Shown in pieces: positions 52,576 through 61,204 of a stretch of 64,000 bases of DNA. The position numbers and the translations under genes are program-made. The stretch comes from Chitinophaga filiformis. Lineage in GTDB: Bacteria; Bacteroidota; Bacteroidia; Chitinophagales; Chitinophagaceae. The stretch lies in the NCBI RefSeq assembly GCF_023100805.1, contig NZ_CP095855.1, positions 5,745,001-5,809,000 on the forward strand, in the 5' to 3' direction. The notes beneath the pieces are model-generated. The model searched no databases and had not been told where the DNA came from. It saw only the letters and a list, made by a program, of their open reading frames with translations. Within the stretch, counting starts at the first letter, position 1. Every line of letters begins with the position of its first letter.

Positions 52576-54273
52576 TTACAGGTTACCTTTCTTCAGTTCC
52601 TTCACTGCATAATCGCAGGCTCTTGCCGTCAACGCCATATAGGTGATAGACGGGTTCTGGCAGGCGGAAGAAGCCATACATGCGCCATCAGTGATGAACA
52701 CATTCTTTGCAGCATGTACCTGGTTCCAGCCATTGAGCACGGAAGTCTTCGGATCGCGCCCCATTCTTGCAGTTCCCATTTCATGGATGCAATGTCCCGG
52801 AGGCGGCATACTGTCGTAGGTACCTACGTTCTTCAGACCTGCTGCTTCCATCATCTCTTTCGCACTCTCCGCCATATCCTTTCTCATCGCCAGTTCATTC
52901 TCTTTGAAAGAACAGTCTATGTCCAGGGTTGGCAAACCGTATTTATCTTTTTTATCCTTGTTCAGCGTTACTTTATTCTCATAGTAAGGCAGATGCTCGC
53001 CCCATGCGCCTACACCAAATGTCCAGGTGCCTGCCTCTGTCAGTGATTCCTTGAAACCAGCCCCGATACCATCAAAGGAAGTACCACGGCCACGGTCTGC
53101 ACCTCCCTGGTAACCGAAGCCACGCACGTAGTCATTACGTTTGGTAGCCGCGTTCACGTTACGGAAACGGGGAATGTAGATACCATTGGGTCTGCGCCCG
53201 CTACTATAATACTGATCCTGGAAGCCATCATATTCCCCACCGGCGCCAACACCGAAATGGTGGTCCATGAGGTTATGCCCTACCTGCTCACTGTCATTGC
53301 CAAATCCGTTAGGGAAGCGGTGGGAAACAGAATTCAGCAGGATAGATGCTGTACCCAGTGTGGAAGCATTGAGGAAGATGATATTTGCGTAGTACTCTAT
53401 CGTCTGCATCGTATGCGTATCCAGTATTTTAACGCCGGTAGCCTTGCCCTTCTGTTCATCATAGATCACTTCCAGCACGACAGAATCGGGCCGCAGGGTC
53501 ATATTACCGGTTTTAGCCGCTGCCGGCAGTGTTACCCCATTACTGCTGAAATACCCCGTAAAAGGGCATCCGCGGGCGCAAAGATTACGGAACTGGCATG
53601 GGCCTCTGTCGTTATGTTTTTCTGTCACATGCGCCACACGACCGATGGTCATGATGCGGTCTTTGAACTGCTCCCTGATCCTGCCGGCTACATGTTTTTC
53701 CAGGCAGTTCATTTCCATGGCCTTGAGGAATTTCCCGTCGGGCAACTGTGGCAAACCTTCTGCCTGTCCGCTGATGCCTATGTAAGTTTCTACATAATCG
53801 TACCAGGGCTCAATATCTTTATAACGGATCGGCCAGTCAACGCCGAAACCGTCTTTTGCATTGGCTTCAAAATCAAGATCACTCCATCGGTATACCTGGC
53901 GGCCCCACATCAGGGAACGTCCGCCTACCTGGTAACCACGGAGCCAGTTAAAAGGCTTTATCTGGTTGTATGGATTCTCTTTGTCATTCACCCAGAACTG
54001 CTGCGTTGCTTCGTCAAAAGCGTAGCACTGGCTTTGTACAGGGTAGTTGTCCTTCTGTTCTAATGTTTGGTTAAGGCGGTGCTGGAACTCCCAGGGCGCC
54101 TTCATTGCGGTGGTGTAATCCTTGATATGTTCTACGTTACGGCCACGTTCAAGTACAAGTGTTTTTAATCCTTTTTCACACAGCTCTTTTGCTGCCCATC
54201 CCCCGCTGATACCCGAACCGACTACTATAGCATCATAAGTATTTTCTTTCTCCGCTCTAATGTTGAGATGCAT
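52576..54273 (-). CDS. GMC-family oxidoreductase, copy 1
   Basis: A 565-residue FAD-dependent dehydrogenase of the glucose-methanol-choline family, like the large subunit of gluconate 2-dehydrogenase. The FAD site VVGSGISGGWAAKEL is at 17-31. Four Cys sit around CQFRNLCARGCPF, a possible iron-sulfur or structural site typical of this subgroup. The C-terminal active site CIHEMGTARMG (catalytic His) and NPSITYM (catalytic Asn) are present. No signal peptide is visible on this subunit; the small subunit may carry the export signal. It is the third gene of an operon with a second GMC gene and subunit 3. Confidence 0.9.
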   Translation of the reverse strand: MHLNIRAEKENTYDAIVVGSGISGGWAAKELCEKGLKTLVLERGRNVEHIKDYTTAMKAPWEFQHRLNQTLEQKDNYPVQSQCYAFDEATQQFWVNDKENPYNQIKPFNWLRGYQVGGRSLMWGRQVYRWSDLDFEANAKDGFGVDWPIRYKDIEPWYDYVETYIGISGQAEGLPQLPDGKFLKAMEMNCLEKHVAGRIREQFKDRIMTIGRVAHVTEKHNDRGPCQFRNLCARGCPFTGYFSSNGVTLPAAAKTGNMTLRPDSVVLEVIYDEQKGKATGVKILDTHTMQTIEYYANIIFLNASTLGTASILLNSVSHRFPNGFGNDSEQVGHNLMDHHFGVGAGGEYDGFQDQYYSSGRRPNGIYIPRFRNVNAATKRNDYVRGFGYQGGADRGRGTSFDGIGAGFKESLTEAGTWTFGVGAWGEHLPYYENKVTLNKDKKDKYGLPTLDIDCSFKENELAMRKDMAESAKEMMEAAGLKNVGTYDSMPPPGHCIHEMGTARMGRDPKTSVLNGWNQVHAAKNVFITDGACMASSACQNPSITYMALTARACDYAVKELKKGNL

Positions 54274-54355
54274 AGTCCTGAATTAAATTAGGAATTAAGA
54301 ACAAGGTACCCGGAATATCTTCCGTCATACACGAATTCCTAATTCCTAACCGATA

Positions 54356-56053
54356 TTAAATATTTCCTTTCTTCATTTCTTTCACCGCGTAATCCACCGC
54401 CCTGGCAGTCATCGCCATATAGGTCAGTGAAGGGTTCACGCAGGCTGCAGACGTCATGGAGGCGCCGTCGGTCACAAATACGTTCTTTACAGTATGCATC
54501 TGGTTCCAGCCGTTCAGGATGGAAGTTTTAGGATCGCGTCCCATACGGGCTGTACCCATTTCATGGATCGCCATACCGGGATATGAACCCGCATCATATG
54601 TCTTCACATCTTTCAGGCCCGCGGCTTCCAGCATTTCCGCTGCATCATTCATCATGTCCTTACGCATCTTCATTTCGTTCTCCTTGAATTCTGCATCGAA
54701 TTTCAATACCGGTTGTCCCCAGTCATCTTTCACGGATGTATCCAGTGTTACTTTATTGTCTTCATATGGCAGACACTCTCCGAAACCGCCGAGGCCCATG
54801 CTCCAGGACCCTGGTTCAGACAGCATATCTTTGAAATCTTTACCCACGCCCAGTTCAGCAATACCACGTGCCCAACCGCCACGGCTGGCGCCGCCCTGGT
54901 AACCGAAACCACGCAGGTAATCGCGTTTATCGCTGCCGATGTTACGGTAACGGGGTATGTAGATCCCGTTTGCGCGGCGACCAAAGAAATACTTATCGTC
55001 AAAACCTTCTGCACGGCCGGAAGCGCCTGTACGGAAGTGGTGGTCCATCAGGTATTTACCCAGTACGCCACTATCGTTACCAAGACCGTTCGGGAAACGG
55101 CTGGAGGTTGAGTTCAGCAATACGAAGGTGGTGCCCAGAGTAGAGCCGTTCACGAAGATGACCTTCGCATAATATTCGGTCATCTGTTTGGTATGCTTGT
55201 CTATCACACGCACGCCTGTTGCCTTGCCCAGTTTTTCGTCGTAGATCACGGAATTTACAATACTGTCTGGTCTCAGCGTCAGGTTGCCGGTAGCCATGGC
55301 CGCCGGTAAGGTGGAAGACTGTGTGCTGAAGTAAGCGCCGAACGGACAGCCCCTGCTGCACAGGTTACGGAACTGGCACTGGGTACGGCCCGGTAATGGC
55401 TGTGTGATGTTAGCCACACGGCCCATGGTGATCTTACGGCCCTGGAAAGCCTGCTCTACTTTCGACTTCACATCTTTCTCCACGCAGTTCATTTCCATGG
55501 CCGGCATGAAGTGGCCATCCGGCAATTGCGGCAGGCCTTCCGCCTGACCACTGATACCCGCAAATTTCTCTACATAATCGTACCAGGGCGCCAGGTCCTT
55601 ATAACGGATAGGCCAGTCGATCGCAATACCGTCTTTCAGGTTCGCTTCAAAATCTATATCGCTCCAACGGTAAGACTGACGGCCCCACATGATGGATTTA
55701 CCACCTACGATGTCAGGACGGTACCAGTCAAAACGTTTTACTTCGTTATATGGGCTCTGGGAGTCGTTGATCCAGTATTTTTCGTTATGCTCGCTGTAAG
55801 GATAATCGCGGCTCAGTTTAGGATGTGTTTCACGCTGGTCAACGGTAAGACGTCCGCGATGTGGAAATTCCCAGGGATCTTTTGTTGCAGTTTCGTAATC
55901 CTTAACGTGCTCTAATTTTTTTCCCCTGTCCAGCATTAATACTTTAAGGCCTTTCTCGGTGAGCTCTTTGGCAGCCCATCCGCCGCTTACGCCGGAGCCA
56001 ACTACGATCGCATCATATGTGTTCTGCTCCTGAGCTTTCATATTCAGATTCAT
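54356..56053 (-). CDS. GMC-family oxidoreductase, copy 2
   Basis: A 565-residue paralog of the downstream GMC gene, of identical length and clearly similar throughout (VVGSGVSGGWAAKEL, CQFRNLCSRGCPF, AIHEMGTARMG, NPSLTYM). The two differ most in the region between about 370 and 450, where substrate pockets lie, which suggests different sugars or polyols. It starts 53 bases after the subunit 3 stop. The tandem duplication with length conservation implies selection on both copies. Confidence 0.9.
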   Translation of the reverse strand: MNLNMKAQEQNTYDAIVVGSGVSGGWAAKELTEKGLKVLMLDRGKKLEHVKDYETATKDPWEFPHRGRLTVDQRETHPKLSRDYPYSEHNEKYWINDSQSPYNEVKRFDWYRPDIVGGKSIMWGRQSYRWSDIDFEANLKDGIAIDWPIRYKDLAPWYDYVEKFAGISGQAEGLPQLPDGHFMPAMEMNCVEKDVKSKVEQAFQGRKITMGRVANITQPLPGRTQCQFRNLCSRGCPFGAYFSTQSSTLPAAMATGNLTLRPDSIVNSVIYDEKLGKATGVRVIDKHTKQMTEYYAKVIFVNGSTLGTTFVLLNSTSSRFPNGLGNDSGVLGKYLMDHHFRTGASGRAEGFDDKYFFGRRANGIYIPRYRNIGSDKRDYLRGFGYQGGASRGGWARGIAELGVGKDFKDMLSEPGSWSMGLGGFGECLPYEDNKVTLDTSVKDDWGQPVLKFDAEFKENEMKMRKDMMNDAAEMLEAAGLKDVKTYDAGSYPGMAIHEMGTARMGRDPKTSILNGWNQMHTVKNVFVTDGASMTSAACVNPSLTYMAMTARAVDYAVKEMKKGNI

Positions 56054-56106
56054 GGAATTCTTTGTTTTTTGTTGACATACTTGGTTCTCTTCTTACTTAG
56101 GAGGAC

Positions 56107-56682
56107 TTATACAGCCCATGCCTTGTCCCCTTTCTTGTAAGGGATACAGCCTTCATATTTACCCGGCACGGCTACATAGCGCAGGGCTTTCGTAGCACCC
56201 GGTTCTGAAGTGAAATAACCGGTCAGGGTCAGTTCTTTCAGGATCTGGAAGTAATGTGTAGGATCTCCTTCTTTCTTGTTGTCTCTTTTATTGTAGTCAA
56301 CACGTTCTTTATCGATTGCAGTCAGCACCGTGGTCTTTTGCTCTGCAGACAGATCTACAAAAGGTTTCTTGAATTGTTTTTCACTCGCTTCATCGATCTT
56401 TTTCAAACCATCCAATACTATTTTCTGGTCCTCCGCCTTATAACAGTCATTCAGCATCGTGACGATGAACTCATCTACTTTCGCGGCTTTAGCGCCCGGT
56501 GTGCTTGTTTCCGGAATGATCGTTTCCGCTATCTCTGCCAGGATATTCTTCGTTTCCTGCGCTTTCAGCGCATAGTTCTCAGGTGCCTTCGGGTTACAGC
56601 CTTCCAGGGCTGACAACGTGGACGCGGAAATAGCGGTACCCAGTAAAAGGGCAACGTTCCGGATGGCTTCTCTTCTATTCAT
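56107..56682 (-). CDS. Gluconate 2-dehydrogenase subunit 3-family protein
   Basis: A 191-residue small subunit. MNRREAIRNVALLLGTAI is a Tat-like leader (RRE followed by a hydrophobic stretch), with a possible lipobox or cleavage near Leu-Glu-Gly-Cys29. IAETIIPETSTPGAKAAKV is the family hallmark. Such subunits escort the GMC large subunit across the membrane. As first gene of the operon it likely serves both GMC paralogs downstream. Confidence 0.87.
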   Translation of the reverse strand: MNRREAIRNVALLLGTAISASTLSALEGCNPKAPENYALKAQETKNILAEIAETIIPETSTPGAKAAKVDEFIVTMLNDCYKAEDQKIVLDGLKKIDEASEKQFKKPFVDLSAEQKTTVLTAIDKERVDYNKRDNKKEGDPTHYFQILKELTLTGYFTSEPGATKALRYVAVPGKYEGCIPYKKGDKAWAV

Positions 56683-56790
56683 AATAGTAAATTGATTTGA
56701 CCTTTCGCCCTAAGTTTCAAAAAAAAATTGACTTTTCATAAAAAAATAATCAAACGGAAGGTTAAAATCTGAAAAATGTAAAAAAGCGAA

Positions 56791-56819
56791 AGGGCGTTTC
56801 ATCTAAAACGAAACGCCCT
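56791..56819 (-). terminator. Hairpin behind the transpeptidase gene
   Basis: AGGGCGTTTC (56791-56800) pairs perfectly with GAAACGCCCT (56810-56819). On the minus strand a T-run follows after a few bases (complement of GTAAAAAAG near 56778-56786). It lies 25 bases past the stop of the YafK-like gene. Confidence 0.65.
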
Positions 56820-56843
56820 ATTCTATCCATTTTGTTGAGATAT

Positions 56844-57620
56844 CTACATGATGTATTTGCCCTTTTCGTCTACCAGTATCACCGGTAATTTGTGGTGGGC
56901 CTCGAAATATTCGTATGCTCCTTTCAGGTCGGTCCACAGTTTTTCGGCTGTGGTAGTGGTGTCTTTGTCCTTCTCCTTCTCCCTCATGGCGAAATTGGTC
57001 AGGTAGTCCATGGAGCGCGCATTTCCGAACTTAACGGGGAATACGTGTACCGGGATGAAGTCCTGTCCGGCATTCTTGGCGTTCACTGCCAGGATATATA
57101 CTTCTTCAATAAAATCGTCTGTTAAAGGGATACAACCTATGGTCAGGCAGCTGCCATGGATGTAGATCTCGCCACCAGGCTTTTTAGGATCGCTCAGGAT
57201 CCTGTCTGCAAAGTTGGGATAGTTGATACCCAATGAGAGGTGGTAATTGCTGTTTGGGTTGAAATCATTGATATAGTAGAATCCTTCCGGTACCTGCCTG
57301 TCCCCTTCCTTCCGTTTAGGGCCCATTTTCCCCGACAGCGTACACACACGGTATGACTTAAATAACCGGAATGTGTCTGCCACACTATTCTTTACCCAGA
57401 TCTCCAGTTCACTGTCCAGCTTAAAAGAGCGTAAGAAGATGTATTTAGCCGGATAAGTCAGCCCCTTCTTCTTAAACTCCTCCTTTAACTGCTCTTCTTT
57501 GTCCCTGTAGGCATACCCTACTTTCGGAAACATTTTCTGGTTGTCCAGGAATGATTGCTGCTGGGCCTGCACCTTGCCTATTGCCATCAGCATTAAAACT
57601 GCTAAAACGACCTGCTTCAT
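56844..57620 (-). CDS. YafK-like L,D-transpeptidase family protein
   Basis: A 258-residue exported protein (signal peptide 1-20, ending VQAQ) with the YkuD-type catalytic motif IHGSCLTIGCIPL: His155 and Cys163. The segment PEGFYYINDFNPNSNYHLSLGINYPN is typical of the YafK subfamily, members of which cleave or form links between peptidoglycan and outer-membrane lipoprotein rather than 3-3 crosslinks. It acts in the periplasm. The next upstream gene, a small membrane protein, ends 42 bases before it. Confidence 0.87.
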   Translation of the reverse strand: MKQVVLAVLMLMAIGKVQAQQQSFLDNQKMFPKVGYAYRDKEEQLKEEFKKKGLTYPAKYIFLRSFKLDSELEIWVKNSVADTFRLFKSYRVCTLSGKMGPKRKEGDRQVPEGFYYINDFNPNSNYHLSLGINYPNFADRILSDPKKPGGEIYIHGSCLTIGCIPLTDDFIEEVYILAVNAKNAGQDFIPVHVFPVKFGNARSMDYLTNFAMREKEKDKDTTTTAEKLWTDLKGAYEYFEAHHKLPVILVDEKGKYIM

Positions 57621-57662
57621 AGATATTTTAACACAATTTTACAAGTTCACTTACGCTTCCAC

Positions 57663-57881
57663 CTATCTTACGGGAGCATTTTGCTGTGGTTCCATATTAA
57701 AAGTCCTGTAAGCCAGGAAGAATAGTAACAATGCAAAAATAGCGTATATCACCATTCCCACCTTCCGGTTGGCGAAACGCAAAATGTAATGACGCTCGCC
57801 CTGGTAGATCAATACAGCCGTTATACATTGAAAAATCCCTCCCAACAAAAACAATACTCCTAACAAAGTTTGTACTCTCAT
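57663..57881 (-). CDS. Small two-span membrane protein
   Basis: A 72-residue protein with two hydrophobic helices (about 4-24 and 42-60) separated by a basic loop (GERHYILRFANRKVG). No family is recognised. It sits upstream of the YafK-like gene on the same strand with a short gap and may be part of the same unit. Confidence 0.6.
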   Translation of the reverse strand: MRVQTLLGVLFLLGGIFQCITAVLIYQGERHYILRFANRKVGMVIYAIFALLLFFLAYRTFNMEPQQNAPVR

Positions 57882-57999
57882 AAGAAAACGATCTCTTATG
57901 CAAATTATTTTAAATTCCGGAACATTTACAATACCATGAAAGGGTCAGATAAAAAACAGGAACCGGTATACCTATCCTATCCCTGCTTTCGGAACCCTT

Positions 58000-58215
58000 C
58001 CAAAAGCAAAGATAGGACAGAATATCCCGATTCCTGATCATATCAGTTAGCGCTTACCGCTTAGCTGTCGCTTCATTCAGCCCACGCAACAAACGCCCTT
58101 TTCTCTCTAAAGCAAAGCTTTATAGCATTCCCTGCGCCCTGGTATTACAGCCCTGCCCGCGCAGGGGCTGCAAGGATATGCCTGATCAAAGCGAAGCCTT
58201 ACAGGTTCCCTCTCA
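58000..58215. repeat. Degenerate repeats resembling the hpd gene end
   Basis: AAAGCGAAGCCTTACAGG at 58188-58205, which holds the hpd stop, is echoed at 58109 (AAAGCAAAGCTTTATAGC, followed by ATTCCCTGCG parallel to TTCCCTCTC). A third, weaker copy (AAAGCAAAGATAGG) lies near 58003. Copies are about 79 and 106 bases apart. A GC-rich hairpin (CAGCCCTGC...GCAGGGGCTG, about 58148-58171) lies between them. Judged by eye. Confidence 0.5.
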
Positions 58216-59335
58216 GGGCCTGTTCCCTTTCTATTGATTCAAACAGCGCCTTGAAATTGCCTTTCCCGAAAGATTTAGCCCCTTTACGCTGGATGATCTC
58301 AAAGAAAACAGTAGGACGGTCCTGAACCGGCTTTGTAAATATCTGCAAGAGGTAGCCTTCATCATCCCTGTCTACCAGGATACCCAGCTGCTTCAATGGC
58401 AGCAGATCCTCATCGATATGCCCTACCCTGTCCAGCAGAGTGTCATAGTAAGAACCGGGCACTTTCAGGAATTCCACGCCCCTGTTCTGCAGCTCGGTAA
58501 CGGTCTCTATGATATTGTTGGTAGCGATGGCCACATGCTGTACGCCCGGACCACGGTAGAAATCCAGGTATTCCTCTATCTGGGATTTCTTCTTGCCTTC
58601 TGCCGGCTCATTGATAGGGAATTTCACACGACCGTTGCCATTACTCATTACCTTGCTCATCAGTGCGGAATATTCCGTGGAGATGTCCTTATCATCGAAC
58701 GACAACAGGTTGCGGAAACCCATCACTTTCTCATAGAATTCCACCCAGGTATTCATCTCATGCCAACCCACATTACCTACGCAGTGGTCTACATACAGCA
58801 GCCCGGTATCTGTCGGATTGTAGGTTGTTTTCCATTCCCTGTAACCTGGCAGGAAGGGGCCATTGTAGTTCTTACGTTCTATGAACAGGTGCACGGTATC
58901 GCCATAAATGCGGATACCGCTGCGTACCACGGTACCAAACTCGTCTTTCTCAGTTACCGGCTCCAGGTAAGGTGTTGCCCCTCTTTTAACCGTCTCTTCA
59001 AAAGCGGAACGGGCGTCGTCCACCCAGAGGGCCAGGACTTTCACGCCATCCCCATGTTCTGTGATATGGCGGGCCATGTCATTGTCAGGGTTCAGGGGCG
59101 TGGTCAGCACAAAGCGCAGCTTATTCTGTACCAGCACATAGGAAGCCCGGTCTCTTACACCGGTCTCCGGACCGGCATATGCCAGCGACTGGAAGCCAAA
59201 GGCTGTCTTATAGAAATGGGCAGCCTGCTTCGCATTTCCCACGTAAAATTCAACGTAATCGGTACCATTTAACGGGAGGAAATCCTGTACATCGGCAGGA
59301 ATAGCCGAAACGGCGACATCTGAAGTTGTATGCAT
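58199..59335 (-). CDS. hpd: 4-Hydroxyphenylpyruvate dioxygenase
   Basis: A 378-residue Fe(II) enzyme that converts 4-hydroxyphenylpyruvate to homogentisate in tyrosine degradation. The two vicinal-oxygen-chelate domains are intact. The iron ligands are His184 (YVDHCVGN), His267 (VQHVAI) and Glu346 (FFEIIQR). The C-terminal KGAKSFGKGNFKALFESIE is the gating helix region. A long leader with a short His/Tyr-rich reading frame precedes it. Later steps of the pathway are not in this window. Confidence 0.96.
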   Translation of the reverse strand: MHTTSDVAVSAIPADVQDFLPLNGTDYVEFYVGNAKQAAHFYKTAFGFQSLAYAGPETGVRDRASYVLVQNKLRFVLTTPLNPDNDMARHITEHGDGVKVLALWVDDARSAFEETVKRGATPYLEPVTEKDEFGTVVRSGIRIYGDTVHLFIERKNYNGPFLPGYREWKTTYNPTDTGLLYVDHCVGNVGWHEMNTWVEFYEKVMGFRNLLSFDDKDISTEYSALMSKVMSNGNGRVKFPINEPAEGKKKSQIEEYLDFYRGPGVQHVAIATNNIIETVTELQNRGVEFLKVPGSYYDTLLDRVGHIDEDLLPLKQLGILVDRDDEGYLLQIFTKPVQDRPTVFFEIIQRKGAKSFGKGNFKALFESIEREQALRGNL

Positions 59336-59524
59336 GATGGATTGGTTTTAGAAATTTTGGTGTATGAAAATATTGTTGACTATACGTAATAGATGTTGAA
59401 ACAATGCCTCAGCGCATTGAAGAAATGACAGGTAGAACCACTGTAAATGGGCGTGGAGAAAACTCAGTAAACAGATTGCGAAAAGGAAAACAGAACGCCC
59501 GTAAAGGCAGTATCATACCTGCAC

Positions 59525-59623
59525 TTAGGAGAGTGCGGAATCCATAGCCAGCGTAGCCATCAGGAAGTAGTACTTGCTGTGACGCTGATCGGATATTTTA
59601 TGGTATGTATGCAGGTGAAGCAT
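59525..59623 (-). CDS. Candidate 32-codon leader ORF upstream of hpd
   Basis: An ATG at 59621-59623 opens a 32-codon frame ending with TAA at 59525-59527, 189 bases before hpd. The peptide begins MLHLHTYHKISDQRHSKYYF and contains five His, three Tyr and a Tyr-Tyr-Phe run, then a small hydrophobic end. It starts about 10 bases after the predicted transcription start. Its place and composition suit a regulatory leader peptide, but a chance frame is possible. Confidence 0.4.
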   Translation of the reverse strand: MLHLHTYHKISDQRHSKYYFLMATLAMDSALS

Positions 59624-59639
59624 AAATTAGTTGCTAATG

Positions 59640-59671
59640 CAATATTAGCACTTCGGAATATCAAATCCAAA
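59640..59671 (-). promoter_or_regulatory. Candidate hpd promoter
   Basis: On the minus strand TTTG (59671-59668), a 20-base spacer and TAATATTG (59647-59640) match the Bacteroidota promoter with one mismatch. Transcription would begin near 59633, giving hpd a leader of about 300 bases. Within that leader I see CAATGC/GCATTG (59402-59419) and GGGCGT/ACGCCC pairings but no clear terminator. Confidence 0.6.
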
Positions 59672-59718
59672 AAAATACTGTAGAGAATGCAACCGGATCA
59701 ACATAAACAACTTGTGTA

Positions 59719-60303
59719 TCATTTACGGATGTATTGCTCAAAATAAGCCATGAACTTTTCATTGCCATAATCGGCCGCCCCTACATGCCGGTAAGCGACC
59801 TGTCCCTTTTTGTTGATGATCACCGTTGTTGGTATAGACCTGCCCAGCAATTCCCCTGGTATCTGGCTGTCGGCCACATACAATGGCAGGCTGTATTGTT
59901 GCTTTTTGAGGAAGTTATTTGCTTTCTTATAGTTACCATCCGTATCCACCGTCAGGAAGATCACGTTCTTATCTTCCCGGAACCTTTCATATAAAGCGTT
60001 GATAGAAGGCATCTCCGCACGGCAGGGAGGGCACCAGGTAGCCCAGAAATTCAGGAATACCACCTTCCCTCTCAGGGAAGACAACGTGAACGTTTTTCCA
60101 TCACCATCCACAAAAGACATATCGGGCGCCATCTCACTTTCTGCGTTTTTCTCTTCAGGCATTCCCGGCTGGAACAGCCCCACCTTCATCAGTCCCTGCA
60201 TCACGCCCGCCTTCACCGAAGGATTCACCAATACCAGTACCAGGAAAAGGACCATGATGCCCGTCGTAAAATTCGACCATGAGAAAAAACGTCTCAGATT
60301 CAT
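59719..60303 (-). CDS. TlpA-like thiol-disulfide oxidoreductase
   Basis: A 194-residue membrane-anchored thioredoxin-fold protein. It has one N-terminal span (about 13-30), then a periplasmic domain with NFWATWCPPCRAEMP (85-99; Cys91 and Cys94 of the CPPC active site) and the cis-Pro loop SIPTTVIIN. It should reduce periplasmic disulfides or apocytochromes. It is a single gene, upstream of and parallel to hpd, and divergent from tetR. Confidence 0.88.
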   Translation of the reverse strand: MNLRRFFSWSNFTTGIMVLFLVLVLVNPSVKAGVMQGLMKVGLFQPGMPEEKNAESEMAPDMSFVDGDGKTFTLSSLRGKVVFLNFWATWCPPCRAEMPSINALYERFREDKNVIFLTVDTDGNYKKANNFLKKQQYSLPLYVADSQIPGELLGRSIPTTVIINKKGQVAYRHVGAADYGNEKFMAYFEQYIRK

Positions 60304-60530
60304 AAGTGCATAGCTGTTTACAACACTAAATTACAACTTTAGCGGCTAACAGCCACTGCGGCAATAATTGGCATCAGCTGCCGGTACGCTGGGGAATATT
60401 AACAGCTGATTGTCAATCCTTCCGCTGATTCAAAAATTTGAACGTTTGATTAGCAGCAAGCCCTGCTCCTCTCTGCATTATTGAAAGCTTTATTGTTGTC
60501 TGCCGGAAAGCTTACTGAAAAATATTTCAT

Positions 60531-60557
60531 AAGTAAACAAACATTTACTTACTTTTG
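60531..60557 (+). promoter_or_regulatory. tetR promoter with overlapping inverted-repeat operator
   Basis: A perfect inverted repeat, AAGTAAA-N6-TTTACTT (60531-60550), overlaps by one base the perfect -7 box TACTTTTG (60550-60557). This is the layout of an autorepressed TetR-type regulator: the dimer would sit in the promoter spacer. The -33 box (TTTC near 60525) is weak. The tetR start follows 30 bases later. Confidence 0.6.
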
Positions 60558-60586
60558 TTCTGTCAACGATCGAAAAGACATATTTC

Positions 60587-61183
60587 ATGAGACCTAAAAA
60601 CCTGGAAAAGGAAGAAGCGATCCGTACCATCGCCCTGCAGATCATTGCTGAAGAAGGACTGGAAAACCTCAGCATGCAGAAGCTGGCGAAAGCGGCCAAC
60701 ATATCGCCCCGTACTATTTATATCAAGTATGAGAACAAGGAAGACTTTCTCGTCAAACTGTTCATCGATGAAGTATTGGGGGCCTATGAAAAAGCCATAC
60801 TGGAGAAATTTAAACCGGAAATGGAATTCGCGGAAGGCGTAAAAAAGCTATGCACCAATGCATTCCGCTTCTTTAAGAACAATCCGCATGCCTTTGCCCT
60901 GATGAAATACGGTAAGTCCTCTCCCCTGCTGAATAAAGCATTCCAGGAAAAAGACATAAAGGAAGGCGACTTCTTCGCTCCCATTCACCGGTTCCTTGAA
61001 ATGAACGCAAAAGCGGGCGTTATCAGGAAACTGCCGCAGGAAGCTTACAGGGCGCTGTTATTCTCTCCCATATTAGATCTGATCAATGAATATTTCGACT
61101 ATCAGCAAAGGCATAAACAGATCATTACAGATAAGGTATTTTCCGACTGCTGCGACGCTGTCATAAAAGGTCTGCTGAAATAA
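60587..61183 (+). CDS. TetR-family transcriptional regulator
   Basis: A 198-residue regulator. The N-terminal helix-turn-helix (LSMQKLAKAANISPRTIYIK, about 25-44) is followed by a mostly helical ligand-binding domain. It probably represses its own gene and the monooxygenase gene 21 bases downstream, using the inverted repeat at 60531-60550. The ligand is unknown. Confidence 0.9.
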   Translation: MRPKNLEKEEAIRTIALQIIAEEGLENLSMQKLAKAANISPRTIYIKYENKEDFLVKLFIDEVLGAYEKAILEKFKPEMEFAEGVKKLCTNAFRFFKNNPHAFALMKYGKSSPLLNKAFQEKDIKEGDFFAPIHRFLEMNAKAGVIRKLPQEAYRALLFSPILDLINEYFDYQQRHKQIITDKVFSDCCDAVIKGLLK

Positions 61184-61204
61184 AGCGCACTAATAAACCA
61201 ACAT

